NCBI RefSeq assembly: GCF_000445105.1
Contig: NZ_ATDP01000088.1
Span: 2,501-62,565, forward strand
Length of the DNA stretch: 60,065 nucleotides
Origin: Sphingobium lactosutens DS20
GTDB lineage: Bacteria; Pseudomonadota; Alphaproteobacteria; Sphingomonadales; Sphingomonadaceae
Direction: 5' to 3'
Both the position numbers and the translations under genes were made by a program. Positions 22,266 to 31,413 of this stretch are shown in pieces; the stretch's first letter is position 1, and every line of letters begins with the position of its first letter. The notes beneath the pieces were generated by a model. The model was given only the letters and a program-made list of their open reading frames with translations, had not been told where the DNA came from and ran no database searches.

Positions 22266-23104
22266 ACGCGCTGTTTCCGCCACCCGACATTCCCACCATA
22301 CGGCTGCGCGTGCTCTCGCTCGGCGCCGGCGTACAGTCCACCACGCTTGCCCTGATGGCAGCCCACGGTGAGATCGGGCCGATGCCCGATTGCGCCATCT
22401 TCGCCGACACCGGCTGGGAGCCGAAGGCCGTCTATGAGCATCTCGCCTGGCTGAGATCGCCGAATGTCCTGCCGTTCCCGGTTCATATTGTGACCGCCGG
22501 CAACATCCGCGACGGGCTGGTCCGCGGCGCGCAGGGCGAGCGCTGGGCCTCGATCCCCGCCTTCACCAAATCCGCGTCTGGCAACGTCGGCATGATCCGC
22601 CGGCAGTGCACCAAGGAACTGAAGATCGTGCCGATCCGCCGCAAGGTGCGTGAGCTGGTCGGGCTTACGGCTAAGCGCTCGCCGGACCGCCCCGTCGTGG
22701 AACAGTGGATCGGTATCTCCCTGGACGAGATCGTGCGCATGAAAATGTCCTTCGAGCCCTGGCAGGTAAACCGCTGGCCCCTCATCGAACTGGGCATGAC
22801 GCGCCGCGACTGCCTGCGCTGGCTGGAACGGCACAGCTATCCCATGCCGCCCAAGAGCGCCTGCATCGGATGTCCGTATCATTCCGACACCCTGTGGCGG
22901 CAGATGCGCGAGGAGGATCCGGACGGCTTCGCCGATGCTGTCGCCATCGACCGGCTGATCCGCACCGGCTTCCGCAATCTGCGCGGCGAGGTGTATCTCC
23001 ATCGCTCCTGCGTGCCGCTCGACGAGGCCGATCTCGACACGCCGGCGGACAAGGGACAGCTCGACCTCTTCGCCGATGAATGCGACGGCATGTGCGGCGT
23101 GTGA
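22262..23104 (+). CDS. PAPS-reductase/adenine nucleotide alpha-hydrolase-like protein
   Basis: A 280-residue HUP-fold protein. The P-loop-like LSLGAGVQSTTLALM near residues 19-33 replaces the usual SGGKDS, followed by IFADTGWEP. A Cys-rich ACIGCPYHSD lies near residue 200 and the end is CDGMCG, which could bind an iron-sulfur cluster or zinc. This is the phage/ICE type of PAPS-reductase-like protein rather than a sulfate-assimilation CysH, since there is no KRT-ECG-LH tail. A role in nucleotide or tRNA/DNA modification is possible but unproven. It overlaps the nuclease gene by 4 bases, so the two are co-translated. A strong terminator follows. Confidence 0.8.
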   Translation: MNALFPPPDIPTIRLRVLSLGAGVQSTTLALMAAHGEIGPMPDCAIFADTGWEPKAVYEHLAWLRSPNVLPFPVHIVTAGNIRDGLVRGAQGERWASIPAFTKSASGNVGMIRRQCTKELKIVPIRRKVRELVGLTAKRSPDRPVVEQWIGISLDEIVRMKMSFEPWQVNRWPLIELGMTRRDCLRWLERHSYPMPPKSACIGCPYHSDTLWRQMREEDPDGFADAVAIDRLIRTGFRNLRGEVYLHRSCVPLDEADLDTPADKGQLDLFADECDGMCGV

Positions 23105-23128
23105 CCTGTTCTGCCTGATCGCCTATAG

Positions 23129-23162
23129 GGCCGCTCTCGACAAGTTCGAGAGCGGCCGTTTT
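23129..23162 (+). terminator. Intrinsic terminator after the PAPS-reductase-like gene
   Basis: GGCCGCTCTCGA-CAAGT-TCGAGAGCGGCC then GTTTT: a perfect 12-bp stem, 5-base loop and short T-run, 24 bases after the stop. It also argues that the next gene starts beyond it rather than reading through it. Confidence 0.85.
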
Positions 23163-23222
23163 GCCCGTGACGGGTTGCCAGGTCCGGAATGGTTCTGGGC
23201 CGCCCGTCGCGGGAGAACATCG

Positions 23223-23609
23223 ATGCACGATCGCGATTACAGTGCCGACATCGCCAAGGCCCTCGCCACGCCGGGCGGCCATCTGAAGATCGGCCGCGGA
23301 GGGTTCAGTCTGCACTACCTGAATGAGTATGGCGGCCAGAGCAGCCTGTCCGGCTACGATTGCGACGCCGTGAAACAGCAGGCCATCGCCGCCGGACTTC
23401 CGGTGATCGACAGCCGCTGTGTCGACTTCGACAAGGTGGCCAGGCTCGCCATCTCCGGGCCCATGATTTGTGTGGGCGGTGCGCCGGACCCTGAGCCATG
23501 GGGCGCGTTCTCCTATGCGCCGCTGATCGCGGTCGCGCGCGCCTACGCCGCGGCCGGGGCGGAGGTCTACAACCTCGACCTGGAGGAAGCGGCGGGGGCG
23601 GCGGCCTGA
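23223..23609 (+). CDS. Conserved ICE hypothetical protein (128 aa)
   Basis: A 128-residue soluble protein that I do not recognise beyond its recurrence in such ICE backbones. Features: GGHLKIGRGGFSLHYLNEYGG near the start, a central ISGPMICVGGAPDP, and an Ala-rich end. No catalytic motif is obvious. The ATG at 23223 is chosen because the frame upstream passes through the terminator hairpin at 23129-23162. It lies between the terminator and parB. Confidence 0.65.
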   Translation: MHDRDYSADIAKALATPGGHLKIGRGGFSLHYLNEYGGQSSLSGYDCDAVKQQAIAAGLPVIDSRCVDFDKVARLAISGPMICVGGAPDPEPWGAFSYAPLIAVARAYAAAGAEVYNLDLEEAAGAAA

Positions 23610-23633
23610 GAGGGAGAGGGAAGCGGGTGTCTT

Positions 23634-23680
23634 CGTGACGAGCCTGGTTGGGGAAAGAGGGCTTTCTCCGGCTCGTCACG
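23634..23680 (+). other. Long inverted repeat just upstream of parB
   Basis: CGTGACGAGCC (23634-23644) pairs perfectly with GGCTCGTCACG (23670-23680). The 25-base loop contains a second small hairpin, GAAAG-AGGG-CTTTC. There is no T-run, and the parB ATG follows 12 bases later, so it fits a translational or mRNA-stability element or an operator better than a terminator. Confidence 0.6.
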
Positions 23681-23691
23681 GAGAAACTGAC

Positions 23692-25800
23692 ATGGCAAAG
23701 GCGAAAGTTGAGAAGATCACGCTGTCCCAGGCGCGGGACATTCCATTCGACAGGCTGGCGCTTTCGAGCCGCAACGTCCGACGGGTGCGGGCCGGTGTAT
23801 CGATCGAGGAACTGGCCGAGGACATCGCCCGGCGCACGCTGTTGCAGTCCCTGAGCGTGCGGGCGGTGATCGGCGAAGACGGTCAGCCCACCGACAGATA
23901 CGAGGTGCAGGCCGGCGGGCGGCGCTACCGGGCGCTGGAACTGCTGGTCAAACAGAAGCGGCTGGCGAAGAATGCCCCGATCCCCTGCATCGTGCGGGAG
24001 GACGGCATTCTGGAAGAGGATTCGCTGGCCGAAAACTGCCAGCGCGTATCGCTCCACCCGTTGGATCAATTCCGCGCCTTCCAGTCGCTCAAGGAGCAGG
24101 GCCTCGGCGAGGAAGAGATTGCCGCCCGCTTCTTCGTGACGCCGCAGATCGTCAAGCAGCGGCTGAAGCTGGCCAGCGTGTCGCCCAGGCTGCTGGAAGT
24201 CTATGCCGATGACGAGATGTCGTTGGAACAGCTCATGAGCTTCACCATTTCCGACGACCATGCCCGGCAGGAGCAGGTCTGGGAGACCGTGCACCGCGGC
24301 TACAACAAGGAGCCCTATTACATCCGCAAGCTGCTGACAGAAAACACCGTCCGCGCCACCGACAAGCGTGCCCGCTTCGTCGGGCTCGCGGCCTATGAGG
24401 AAGCCGGCGGCATCGTGCTGCGCGACCTGTTCTCGCAGGATGACGAAGGCTGGCTCCAGGATGTGGCGTTGCTGGAGCAGCTTGTCACCAAGAAGCTCGC
24501 GGCCGAGGCCGAGACGATCAAGGCCGAAGGCTGGAAGTGGATCGAGGTCGCTCCAGACTTCCCCTATGGCCACACCGCCGGCCTGCGCCGCGTCATGGGC
24601 GAAACGGAGCCGCTGTCCGACGAGGAGCACGCCCGGCGCGAAGCCCTGCGGTCGGAGTTCGAAGAAATCGAACAGCGCTATTTCCAGGAAAGCGACGAGG
24701 ATCTACCCGAGGAAGTTGACCGGCGTCTCGCCGAGATCGAGGCGCAGCTCGATGCTTTCGAGGAGCGGCCGGTTCGCTATGATCCCGACGAGATCACCCG
24801 CGCCGGCGCGTTCGTCTCCATCGACGGCGACGGCCGGCTGAAGATCGAGCGCGGCTATGTCCGTCCCGAGGACGAAGCGCAGGCAGAACCTGGCAGCGAT
24901 GGTCAGGACACGGATGCCTTCATCCGCGATCATGTCGAGATCGTCCACGTCGGCCGGAACGGCGAGACGCGGCAGGTCGATCCTACCGCCGCGCTATCGG
25001 GCAATGGGGCGCAAGCTGACGATGCCGAAGCCGAGGAAGACGGCATCAAGCCGCTGTCCGAGCGCCTGGTCATGGAACTGACGGCGCACCGGACGCTCGC
25101 CCTGCGGGACGCGCTGGCGAACGACCCGGACATCGCCTTCCTCGCCGCACTGCACGCCCTCGTTCTCCAGACCTTCTGGCGTTATCCGACGGCGAGCTGC
25201 CTGGAGCTTCGCGCCGAAAGCCCGATGCCGACCGTTCAGGGACCGGGGCTGAAGGAGAGCCAGTCGGCGAAGGCCATCGACGACCGGCACGCCAATTGGG
25301 AGAAGCAGCTTCCCGACGAGCCGGAACTGCTCTGGGAGTTCCTCTGCGATTTCGACCACGACAGCCGCATGGCGCTCTTTGCTCATTGCGTCTCGCTCAC
25401 CGTCAACGCGGTGCATGAGCTGTGGAATCGGACGCAGGGCCGCCGGCGTCATGCCGACCAACTCGCCTGCGCGGTCTCGCTCGACATGACCGCTGCCGGG
25501 TGGAAGCCGACGGTAGAGAACTACCTCAATCGCGTGCCCAAGGCCCGCATCCTTGAAGCGATCACCGAGGCCAAAGGCGCCGGTATGGCGGATCTCATCG
25601 AGGGGCTGAAGAAATCCGACATGGCCGAGCAGGCCGAGCGACTTCTGACTGGTACCGGCTGGCTGCCCGAGCCGCTGCGCACGCCCGGCGTCGAGCCCGT
25701 AGTGGTCACGGACGAACCGAGGTCCCCGGAGCCGGATGCCTCGCCCTCGGAGTCTTCCGCCGCCGCCGAACTGCCGGCTTTCCTCACCGCTGCCGTATAA
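23692..25800 (+). CDS. ParB/RepB/Spo0J family protein, large ICE type
   Basis: A 702-residue ParB-family protein. The N-terminal domain has the ParB/Srx signature YEVQAGGRRYRALELL near residues 69-84, followed by LAENCQRVSLHPLDQF and an HTH region (EEIAARFFVTPQIVKQRLKL). The C-terminal 400 residues are acidic and unlike chromosomal ParB. No ParA gene is adjacent. In this ICE family such proteins belong to the conserved backbone and may act in maintenance of the excised circle or as a DNA-binding regulator. The start is the ATG at 23692, 12 bases after an inverted repeat. Confidence 0.85.
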   Translation: MAKAKVEKITLSQARDIPFDRLALSSRNVRRVRAGVSIEELAEDIARRTLLQSLSVRAVIGEDGQPTDRYEVQAGGRRYRALELLVKQKRLAKNAPIPCIVREDGILEEDSLAENCQRVSLHPLDQFRAFQSLKEQGLGEEEIAARFFVTPQIVKQRLKLASVSPRLLEVYADDEMSLEQLMSFTISDDHARQEQVWETVHRGYNKEPYYIRKLLTENTVRATDKRARFVGLAAYEEAGGIVLRDLFSQDDEGWLQDVALLEQLVTKKLAAEAETIKAEGWKWIEVAPDFPYGHTAGLRRVMGETEPLSDEEHARREALRSEFEEIEQRYFQESDEDLPEEVDRRLAEIEAQLDAFEERPVRYDPDEITRAGAFVSIDGDGRLKIERGYVRPEDEAQAEPGSDGQDTDAFIRDHVEIVHVGRNGETRQVDPTAALSGNGAQADDAEAEEDGIKPLSERLVMELTAHRTLALRDALANDPDIAFLAALHALVLQTFWRYPTASCLELRAESPMPTVQGPGLKESQSAKAIDDRHANWEKQLPDEPELLWEFLCDFDHDSRMALFAHCVSLTVNAVHELWNRTQGRRRHADQLACAVSLDMTAAGWKPTVENYLNRVPKARILEAITEAKGAGMADLIEGLKKSDMAEQAERLLTGTGWLPEPLRTPGVEPVVVTDEPRSPEPDASPSESSAAAELPAFLTAAV

Positions 25801-25828
25801 GCGGCTGCTCTTTCAAATCCATCCACCG

Positions 25829-25878
25829 AGCCCGGTCCCCGTGCGGCGGAATGTCCGCGCGGGGCCGGGCTTCGCGCT
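25829..25878 (+). terminator. GC-rich hairpin between parB and the DUF7007-like gene
   Basis: AGCCCGG-T-CCCCG (25829-25841) pairs with CGGGGCCGGGCT (25860-25871) with one bulged T. TTCGCGCTTTT follows. It could end parB transcription or act as a leader hairpin, since the next ATG is 22 bases beyond the stem. Confidence 0.6.
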
Positions 25879-25893
25879 TTTCTGGAGATCGAA

Positions 25894-26493
25894 ATGCTGA
25901 ATCCGACCAACCCTGCCTACACCCCATGGGGCAAAGCCGACTATGAGAAGGTCTATGCCGAGGGCATCGTTTTCTATGGCACACCGTCCCATGGCGGCTT
26001 CAAGCTCGACCGCGAGCGCAACGCCAAGGTTCATCCTGCTCTGCGCGAGAGGGACCGATTTTACGAGGAGGATTGCGCTTGGGCGAAAGTTGCCTTCACC
26101 TTCCCCGACGTCTTCTCCGAGAAGGACCGCGAAGCGGCGATCCGCACGCTGAAGGAATGGTATCCCGACGAATACGAGACTGTCACAGGCGTTATCCTTG
26201 CCCCCGGCGAATCCCACGTCAAAAACGACCGGCTGTTCCTTGAACGCCACGCCAGCGACTGGATCGTCATCAGCGCGATCAGGTCGGACCAGCATCCCGA
26301 CATGGTCGAGTGCATCGCCACAATAGGCGGCCGACGCGGGCAATGGGGCAAGCCCGATTCTGCCGAGCGGCGCTATCTCGTGCCGGATGCCGAATATGAC
26401 CAGCGCGGCAAATTCGGCTTCATCATCGATCCCACCCGCCACGCGCTCTATGACGGCCCATCCAGCTTCATCGCACGGAGGGCGGCCTCATGA
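25894..26493 (+). CDS. DUF7007-like conserved ICE protein
   Basis: A 199-residue soluble protein, beginning MLNPTNPAYTPWGKADYEK, with a central GGFKLDRERNAKVHPALRE and YPDEYETVTG. This matches the kind of protein annotated as DUF7007 in rhizobial mobile elements; the match is from memory. No enzyme motif is apparent. It ends in an ATGA overlap with the next gene, so the following small genes form one translational unit with it. Confidence 0.65.
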   Translation: MLNPTNPAYTPWGKADYEKVYAEGIVFYGTPSHGGFKLDRERNAKVHPALRERDRFYEEDCAWAKVAFTFPDVFSEKDREAAIRTLKEWYPDEYETVTGVILAPGESHVKNDRLFLERHASDWIVISAIRSDQHPDMVECIATIGGRRGQWGKPDSAERRYLVPDAEYDQRGKFGFIIDPTRHALYDGPSSFIARRAAS

Positions 26494-26843
26494 AATTCAT
26501 CGTCACCCTTCAGGTCACGGCCGAAATCGAGGAGTGCTGGGAAATTGAAGCCACGAGTACGGAAGAAGCGCAAGCCATCATCGATGATGGCCTGCTCCAT
26601 GAGCACCGATTCATCCGTGACAAGGTTCTCGGCGAAGAACGCGACCGCGAGATTCTGTCAATCATCCCGGCGCCCTCGGAAGAAGAACCATGCTGCCAAT
26701 GCCGGAACTGCAATTGGCATGGGTCAGTCGATAAGGCCGACCCCGTTCACGATATGTGGTCGCGTGTGCTGCCGGGCGACATTATGCCGGCGGGCGATTG
26801 TCCCGACTGCGGCGCGCTCGTTCATCTGGTTTCGGGAGCCTGA
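26490..26843 (+). CDS. Small ICE protein with Cys pairs (117 aa)
   Basis: A 117-residue protein. The N-terminal half (EIEECWEIEATSTEEAQAII) resembles short beta/alpha domains of unknown function. The C-terminal half has two Cys-X2-Cys pairs (CCQCRNC and CPDC), a likely zinc ribbon. It overlaps the preceding gene as ATGA and is followed after 3 bases by another small gene. Function is unknown. Confidence 0.65.
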   Translation: MKFIVTLQVTAEIEECWEIEATSTEEAQAIIDDGLLHEHRFIRDKVLGEERDREILSIIPAPSEEEPCCQCRNCNWHGSVDKADPVHDMWSRVLPGDIMPAGDCPDCGALVHLVSGA

Positions 26844-26846
26844 CAC

Positions 26847-27065
26847 ATGGCTATTCCCGATCACATCCGCGCCAATTTCGAGACTCTGCTGCGTGCAGCC
26901 AGAAACGGCGACCTCGCCTTGATGGAATGCACGGATGCGTCCAATGGCATACCGCGTTATGTGCTCGCGGCCGTGCAGCGTGACGATGGCGGCGAATATC
27001 TTTTCACGCCCTTCGGCCATCTGGCGGAGGGGAATCCCTACGAGGCTTACCACCCGCCAGAGTGA
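26847..27065 (+). CDS. DUF6117-like small protein (72 aa)
   Basis: 72 residues, beginning MAIPDHIRANFETLLRAA and ending FTPFGHLAEGNPYEAYHPPE. It resembles the small proteins annotated as DUF6117 that recur near the helicase gene in these elements; the match is from memory. It lies 3 bases after the preceding gene and is separated from the helicase gene by a terminator-like hairpin. Confidence 0.65.
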   Translation: MAIPDHIRANFETLLRAARNGDLALMECTDASNGIPRYVLAAVQRDDGGEYLFTPFGHLAEGNPYEAYHPPE

Positions 27066-27086
27066 GAGCAGACCGGGATGAGGACG

Positions 27087-27125
27087 GGCCGGGAGCGGGC
27101 AAGAGAGAGCCTGCCCCGGCCTTTT
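27087..27125 (+). terminator. Hairpin with T-run upstream of the helicase/methylase gene
   Basis: Outer stem GGCCG (27087-27091) with CGGCC (27117-27121), inner stem GGGCA (27097-27101) with TGCCC (27112-27116), then TTTT. It can end the small-gene unit or attenuate the gene starting 28 bases later. Confidence 0.6.
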
Positions 27126-27153
27126 CCTGAAACCTCAATCCCGGAGCAATCTC

Positions 27154-30100
27154 ATGAATCTGATGACGCCAGCGGCGGCGGTGACGTCCGCCGCACCCAT
27201 CCGTGCGCCCGAAGAAGAGGCCGCCTGCATCCTCAAGGCGGCGGAGCGCATTCTCACCGGTCTCGAACGCGGCATTCTCATCGAGGCCCGCGTCCTGCGG
27301 CAGGCGATGGAGGAGGCGTTCGGCGGTTCGGACGCCGAGGGCTTCTGGACCTGGAAAGCCGCATACGAAGCTTGCGAAGCCGCGCAGGTGCTGTTCCTCC
27401 GCAAATATGGTCGCGCCATGCGGGAGAAGGCGGGCTCGCCCGCCGCACAACTCGCCATGGTGTCCCGCATCGCCGGGCTTCTTCCCACCCACACCCGCCG
27501 CACGCAGGAATCTGATGAGCTCCAGCAGTTCAGCACCCCTATGCCGCTTGCCTATGTGGCCAGCATCGCGGCAGGCCTCACCGGCAAAGATGTGGTGCTG
27601 GAGCCTTCGGCCGGCACGGGGATGCTTGCCGTCTTCGCCGAGATCATGAGCGCGCGGCTGGCGCTCAACGAGATCGCCGAGACGCGGGCGGCGCTCCTGC
27701 GGCGGCTGTTCCCGGACAGCCTGGTCAGCACGCATGATGCCGCCAGCATCGACGATCGGCTGGCGGACGATATCGCTCCGTCGGTCGTTCTCATGAACCC
27801 GCCCTTCTCGGCGGCGCTCCACGTGCAGGGGCGTGTCTCCGATGCGGACTTCCATCACGTGCGCTCGGCGTTGGCGCGGCTGCCCGAGGGCGGCCGCCTC
27901 GTTGCCATCACCGGGCACAATTTCCCCGCCGATAGGCTGAACGGCGCGGTACGCTTCACCTGCGTCGTGGACGGCTCCGTCTATTACAAGCACGGCACCA
28001 CCTTCGACACGCGCCTCACCGTCATCGACAAGTCGCTCGAAACGGCTTCGCCGCCGGTTTTGCCGCGCGCGGAGAACGCCGCCGATTTGCTCGCGCGCCT
28101 CATCGAACATCTGCCGCCTCGCTTGGAGGCGGACGGCGAGATCGGGCTCGGGACAGCGGCGAAGCCCGCTGTTGTGCGCAAGGTCGCGCCAATCGCGCGC
28201 AGGCCGCAACCCGTCATTTCTGCGGCGCCCGATGCTGTCGAGCTCATCTATGAGCCCATCGAATGGAAGCCGGCCGAGGGCGCCGACCTGACCGACGCGC
28301 TCTACGAGGGCTACGCCCTGCAATCGATCCATATCCCAGGCGCCAAGCCGCATCCGACGAAGCTGGTGCAGTCGGCGGCCATGGCCTCGGTGGCGCCGCC
28401 GCACCCTTCCTATCGACCGCATCTTCCGGTGCATATAATAAAGAGTAGCATCCTCTCCGACGCTCAGCTTGAGAGCGTCATCTACGCCGGCGATGTGCAT
28501 TCCGGGCATCTCGTGGGATATTGGGCGGTCGATGAGACCTTCGACAATATCCATGCCGCACCGGAAGGCGCCGAGAATGCCGTGCGCTTCCGCCGCGGCT
28601 GGTTCCTGGGCGACGGCACCGGCTGCGGCAAGGGCCGGCAGGTCGCGGGCATCATCCTCGACAACTGGATCAAGGGCCGCCGCAAGGCGGTGTGGATCTC
28701 CAAGTCCGACAAGCTGATCGAGGACGCGCGGCGCGACTGGTCGGCGCTGGGCATGGAGCAACTGCTCGTCCAGCCCCTATCGCGCTTCAAGCAAGGCACG
28801 CCGGTCCGGCTGTCGGAAGGGGTGTTGTTCGTGACCTACGCCACTCTGCGCAACGAGCCGCGCCTGCGCCAGGTCATCGACTGGCTGGGAGACGGCTTCG
28901 ACGGCGTGATCGTTTTCGACGAAGCCCATGCCATGGCCAACGCCGCCGGCAGCAAGGGTGAGCGCGGCGACCAACTTCCCTCCCAGCAAGGTCGTGCCGG
29001 CCTGCGCCTGCAGCGCGCCTTGCCGGACGCTCGCATCGTCTATGTCTCCGCCACCGGCGCCACCGACGTGCGCAACCTCGCCTACGCCGAGCGGCTCGGC
29101 CTGTGGGGCGGCGAGGATTTTCCTTTTGCGAACAGGTCCGAGTTCATTCAAGCCGTCGAAGCAGGCGGTGTGGCGGCGATGGAAGTGCTGGCCCGCGACC
29201 TCAAGGCGCTCGGTCTCTACACCGCGCGGTCGCTTTCCTATGAGGGCGTCGAAGTCGAGATCGTCGAACACGCGCTGACCCCGGCGCAGACAGCGATCTA
29301 TGACGCCTATGCCGAAGCCTTCCAGATCATCCATCGGAACCTGAGTCAGGCGCTGGAAGCCGCTAATGTCACCGGCGAGCGCCGGACTCTGAACGGCCAA
29401 GCGAAGTCCGCCGCCCTGTCGGTGTTCGAGGGCGCCAAGCAGCGCTTCTTCGCCGCGCTGCTTTCTGGGTTGAAGACCGCCACGCTCATCAAATCCATCG
29501 CGGCGGATCTGGAAACGGGCCATGCCGCAATCGTCCAACTGGTCTCTACCGGTGAGGCGATCCTCGACCGGCGGCTTTCGGAGATTCCCGCCGAGGAATG
29601 GACGGATCTCAATGTAGATCTGTCGCCCCGCGACGTGATCTTGACTTACCTCCAGCATGCCTTTCCGACGCAGCTCTTCGAGCCCTACACCGACGAAGAC
29701 GGCAATCTGCGCTCGCGCCCCGCGTTCGATACCGAGGGTAACCCGATCCAGTGCCGCGAAGCCGTCGCCGCCCGTGACCGGATGGTCGAGCGTCTCGCCT
29801 CGCTCGATCCCGTGCCAAGCAGCCTCGACCAGATCATTCAACGCTTCGGGACAGACAAGGTAGCGGAAGTGACGGGACGGACACGGCGAATCGTGCGCAA
29901 GGGCGATCGGCTTTGCGTCGAGAATCGTCCGCCATCGGCAAATCTCGCCGAGACGCAAGCCTTCATGGATGACGAGAAGCGCATCCTGATCTTCTCGGAC
30001 GCCGGCGGGACGGGCCGTTCCTACCATGCCGACCGGGGCGCGAAAAATCAGCGCCTGCGCGTCCATTACCTGCTCGAAGCGGGCTGGAAGGCCGACACCG

Positions 30101-31410
30101 CCATTCAAGGACTCGGCCGCTCCAACCGCACCAATCAGGCGCAGCCGCCGCTATTCCGCCCCATCGCCACAGACGTGAAGGCGGAAAAGCGGTTTCTGTC
30201 CACCATCGCCCGCCGCTTGGACACACTTGGCGCCATCACGCGCGGACAGCGCCAGACAGGCGGCCAGGGGCTGTTCCGAGCCGAGGACAATCTCGAAGGC
30301 GATCAGGCCCGCGCGGCGCTCAGGCAGTTCTATTACTGGCTGGCGCAGGGCGCCATTCAGGGTTGTTCGTTGACGCAGTTCGAGGAGATGACCGGCCTGA
30401 CGCTGACCTTCGAGGGCGGCAACATGAAGGAGGAATTGCCGCCGATCACGACGTTCCTCAACCGACTGCTGGCGCTGCCCATCGCCATGCAGAACACGCT
30501 GTTCGCGGCGTTCGAGGAGATTTTGAACGCCCGCATCGAGGCGGCGATTGCAGCGGGTGTCCACGATATCGGCCTGGAGACCATCCGCGCCGAAAGTCTG
30601 ATCGTCACCGACCGGCGCGCGGTCTGGCGGCACGACAGCGGCGCCGAGACGCGGCTGTTCACGATCGAGCGGCACGATCGCAACCGTCCCATGGCGGCGG
30701 AAGAGGCGATCACCATCGAAGGCGGGCGATTGCTCGTCAATGAACGTTCCGGCCGCGCCGCTGTCAAGATATCCGCGCCGAGCCTGATGCGCGATGACGG
30801 CAGCATGGAACGCCGCGTCCGGCTGTTGCGCCCCATGCAGCGCGACACGATGAGCGTCGATGACTTCGCCGCCACGCACTGGAAGGAAGCGGAGAGGGAA
30901 GAATTTATCGCCGCATGGGAAAATGAGATCGCCGGAATCCCGGAATTCTCGACGAGCACGTTCCATCTTGTCACCGGCCTGCTGCTGCCGATCTGGCGGC
31001 GTCTTCCGGAGAGCAACGCCCGCGTTTACCGGCTGCAAACCGACGATGGCGAACGCATCATCGGCAGGATGCTAACGCCCATCGAGGTGGAAGCGTTCTG
31101 CCGCAATATCGGCATGGAGGCGCCGAAGCTCTCCGCCGGGGACGCCTGGGGCCTGATCAACGAAGGCAAGGTCACGGCCCATCTCGCCGATGGCCTCGTG
31201 CTCCGCCGCGTGCGCGTGATGAACGAGCACCGCGTCGAACTCACCGGCTTCACCTCCGGCATGGTCGATGCCTTGAAAGCGCGCGGCCTGTTCGGCGAGA
31301 TCATCTCCTGGAAGCTGCGGTTGTTCGTGCCAATGGGCGAATCCGGCAAGGTGATTTTCGAGAGCCTCGCCGACCGTTGGCCGCTCACCGAAATCGCGGA
31401 TCGGGGGTGA
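27154..31410 (+). CDS. Strawberry-notch-type helicase fused to a methyltransferase-like domain
   Basis: A 1418-residue, two-part protein. Residues about 130-290 hold an AdoMet methyltransferase fold with VLEPSAGTGMLAVFAE and the NPPF motif VVLMNPPFS. The middle and C-terminal part is a superfamily 2 helicase of the strawberry notch kind: FLGDGTGCGKGRQVAG (Walker A), VIVFDEAHAMANA (DEAH), VYVSATGATDVRNLA, and IFSDAGGTGRSYHADR with QGLGRSNRTNQ (motifs V-VI). This fusion is a hallmark of alphaproteobacterial ICEs and large plasmids. Roles in protecting incoming DNA or modifying ICE DNA are proposed but unproven. It is full length, 3 bases from the next gene. Confidence 0.9.
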   Translation: MNLMTPAAAVTSAAPIRAPEEEAACILKAAERILTGLERGILIEARVLRQAMEEAFGGSDAEGFWTWKAAYEACEAAQVLFLRKYGRAMREKAGSPAAQLAMVSRIAGLLPTHTRRTQESDELQQFSTPMPLAYVASIAAGLTGKDVVLEPSAGTGMLAVFAEIMSARLALNEIAETRAALLRRLFPDSLVSTHDAASIDDRLADDIAPSVVLMNPPFSAALHVQGRVSDADFHHVRSALARLPEGGRLVAITGHNFPADRLNGAVRFTCVVDGSVYYKHGTTFDTRLTVIDKSLETASPPVLPRAENAADLLARLIEHLPPRLEADGEIGLGTAAKPAVVRKVAPIARRPQPVISAAPDAVELIYEPIEWKPAEGADLTDALYEGYALQSIHIPGAKPHPTKLVQSAAMASVAPPHPSYRPHLPVHIIKSSILSDAQLESVIYAGDVHSGHLVGYWAVDETFDNIHAAPEGAENAVRFRRGWFLGDGTGCGKGRQVAGIILDNWIKGRRKAVWISKSDKLIEDARRDWSALGMEQLLVQPLSRFKQGTPVRLSEGVLFVTYATLRNEPRLRQVIDWLGDGFDGVIVFDEAHAMANAAGSKGERGDQLPSQQGRAGLRLQRALPDARIVYVSATGATDVRNLAYAERLGLWGGEDFPFANRSEFIQAVEAGGVAAMEVLARDLKALGLYTARSLSYEGVEVEIVEHALTPAQTAIYDAYAEAFQIIHRNLSQALEAANVTGERRTLNGQAKSAALSVFEGAKQRFFAALLSGLKTATLIKSIAADLETGHAAIVQLVSTGEAILDRRLSEIPAEEWTDLNVDLSPRDVILTYLQHAFPTQLFEPYTDEDGNLRSRPAFDTEGNPIQCREAVAARDRMVERLASLDPVPSSLDQIIQRFGTDKVAEVTGRTRRIVRKGDRLCVENRPPSANLAETQAFMDDEKRILIFSDAGGTGRSYHADRGAKNQRLRVHYLLEAGWKADTAIQGLGRSNRTNQAQPPLFRPIATDVKAEKRFLSTIARRLDTLGAITRGQRQTGGQGLFRAEDNLEGDQARAALRQFYYWLAQGAIQGCSLTQFEEMTGLTLTFEGGNMKEELPPITTFLNRLLALPIAMQNTLFAAFEEILNARIEAAIAAGVHDIGLETIRAESLIVTDRRAVWRHDSGAETRLFTIERHDRNRPMAAEEAITIEGGRLLVNERSGRAAVKISAPSLMRDDGSMERRVRLLRPMQRDTMSVDDFAATHWKEAEREEFIAAWENEIAGIPEFSTSTFHLVTGLLLPIWRRLPESNARVYRLQTDDGERIIGRMLTPIEVEAFCRNIGMEAPKLSAGDAWGLINEGKVTAHLADGLVLRRVRVMNEHRVELTGFTSGMVDALKARGLFGEIISWKLRLFVPMGESGKVIFESLADRWPLTEIADRG

Positions 31411-31413
31411 CAT

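Noticed and set aside
23076..23222. Upstream extension of the 128-residue ICE protein to 23076
   Set aside because: The extension overlaps the end of the previous gene and passes through the terminator hairpin at 23129-23162.
27004..28761. 585-codon minus-strand frame opposite the helicase/methylase gene
   Set aside because: Antisense shadow produced by high GC; low-complexity Arg/Gly/His-rich translation. The same holds for 28777-30108, 31072-32544 and 57232-58500.
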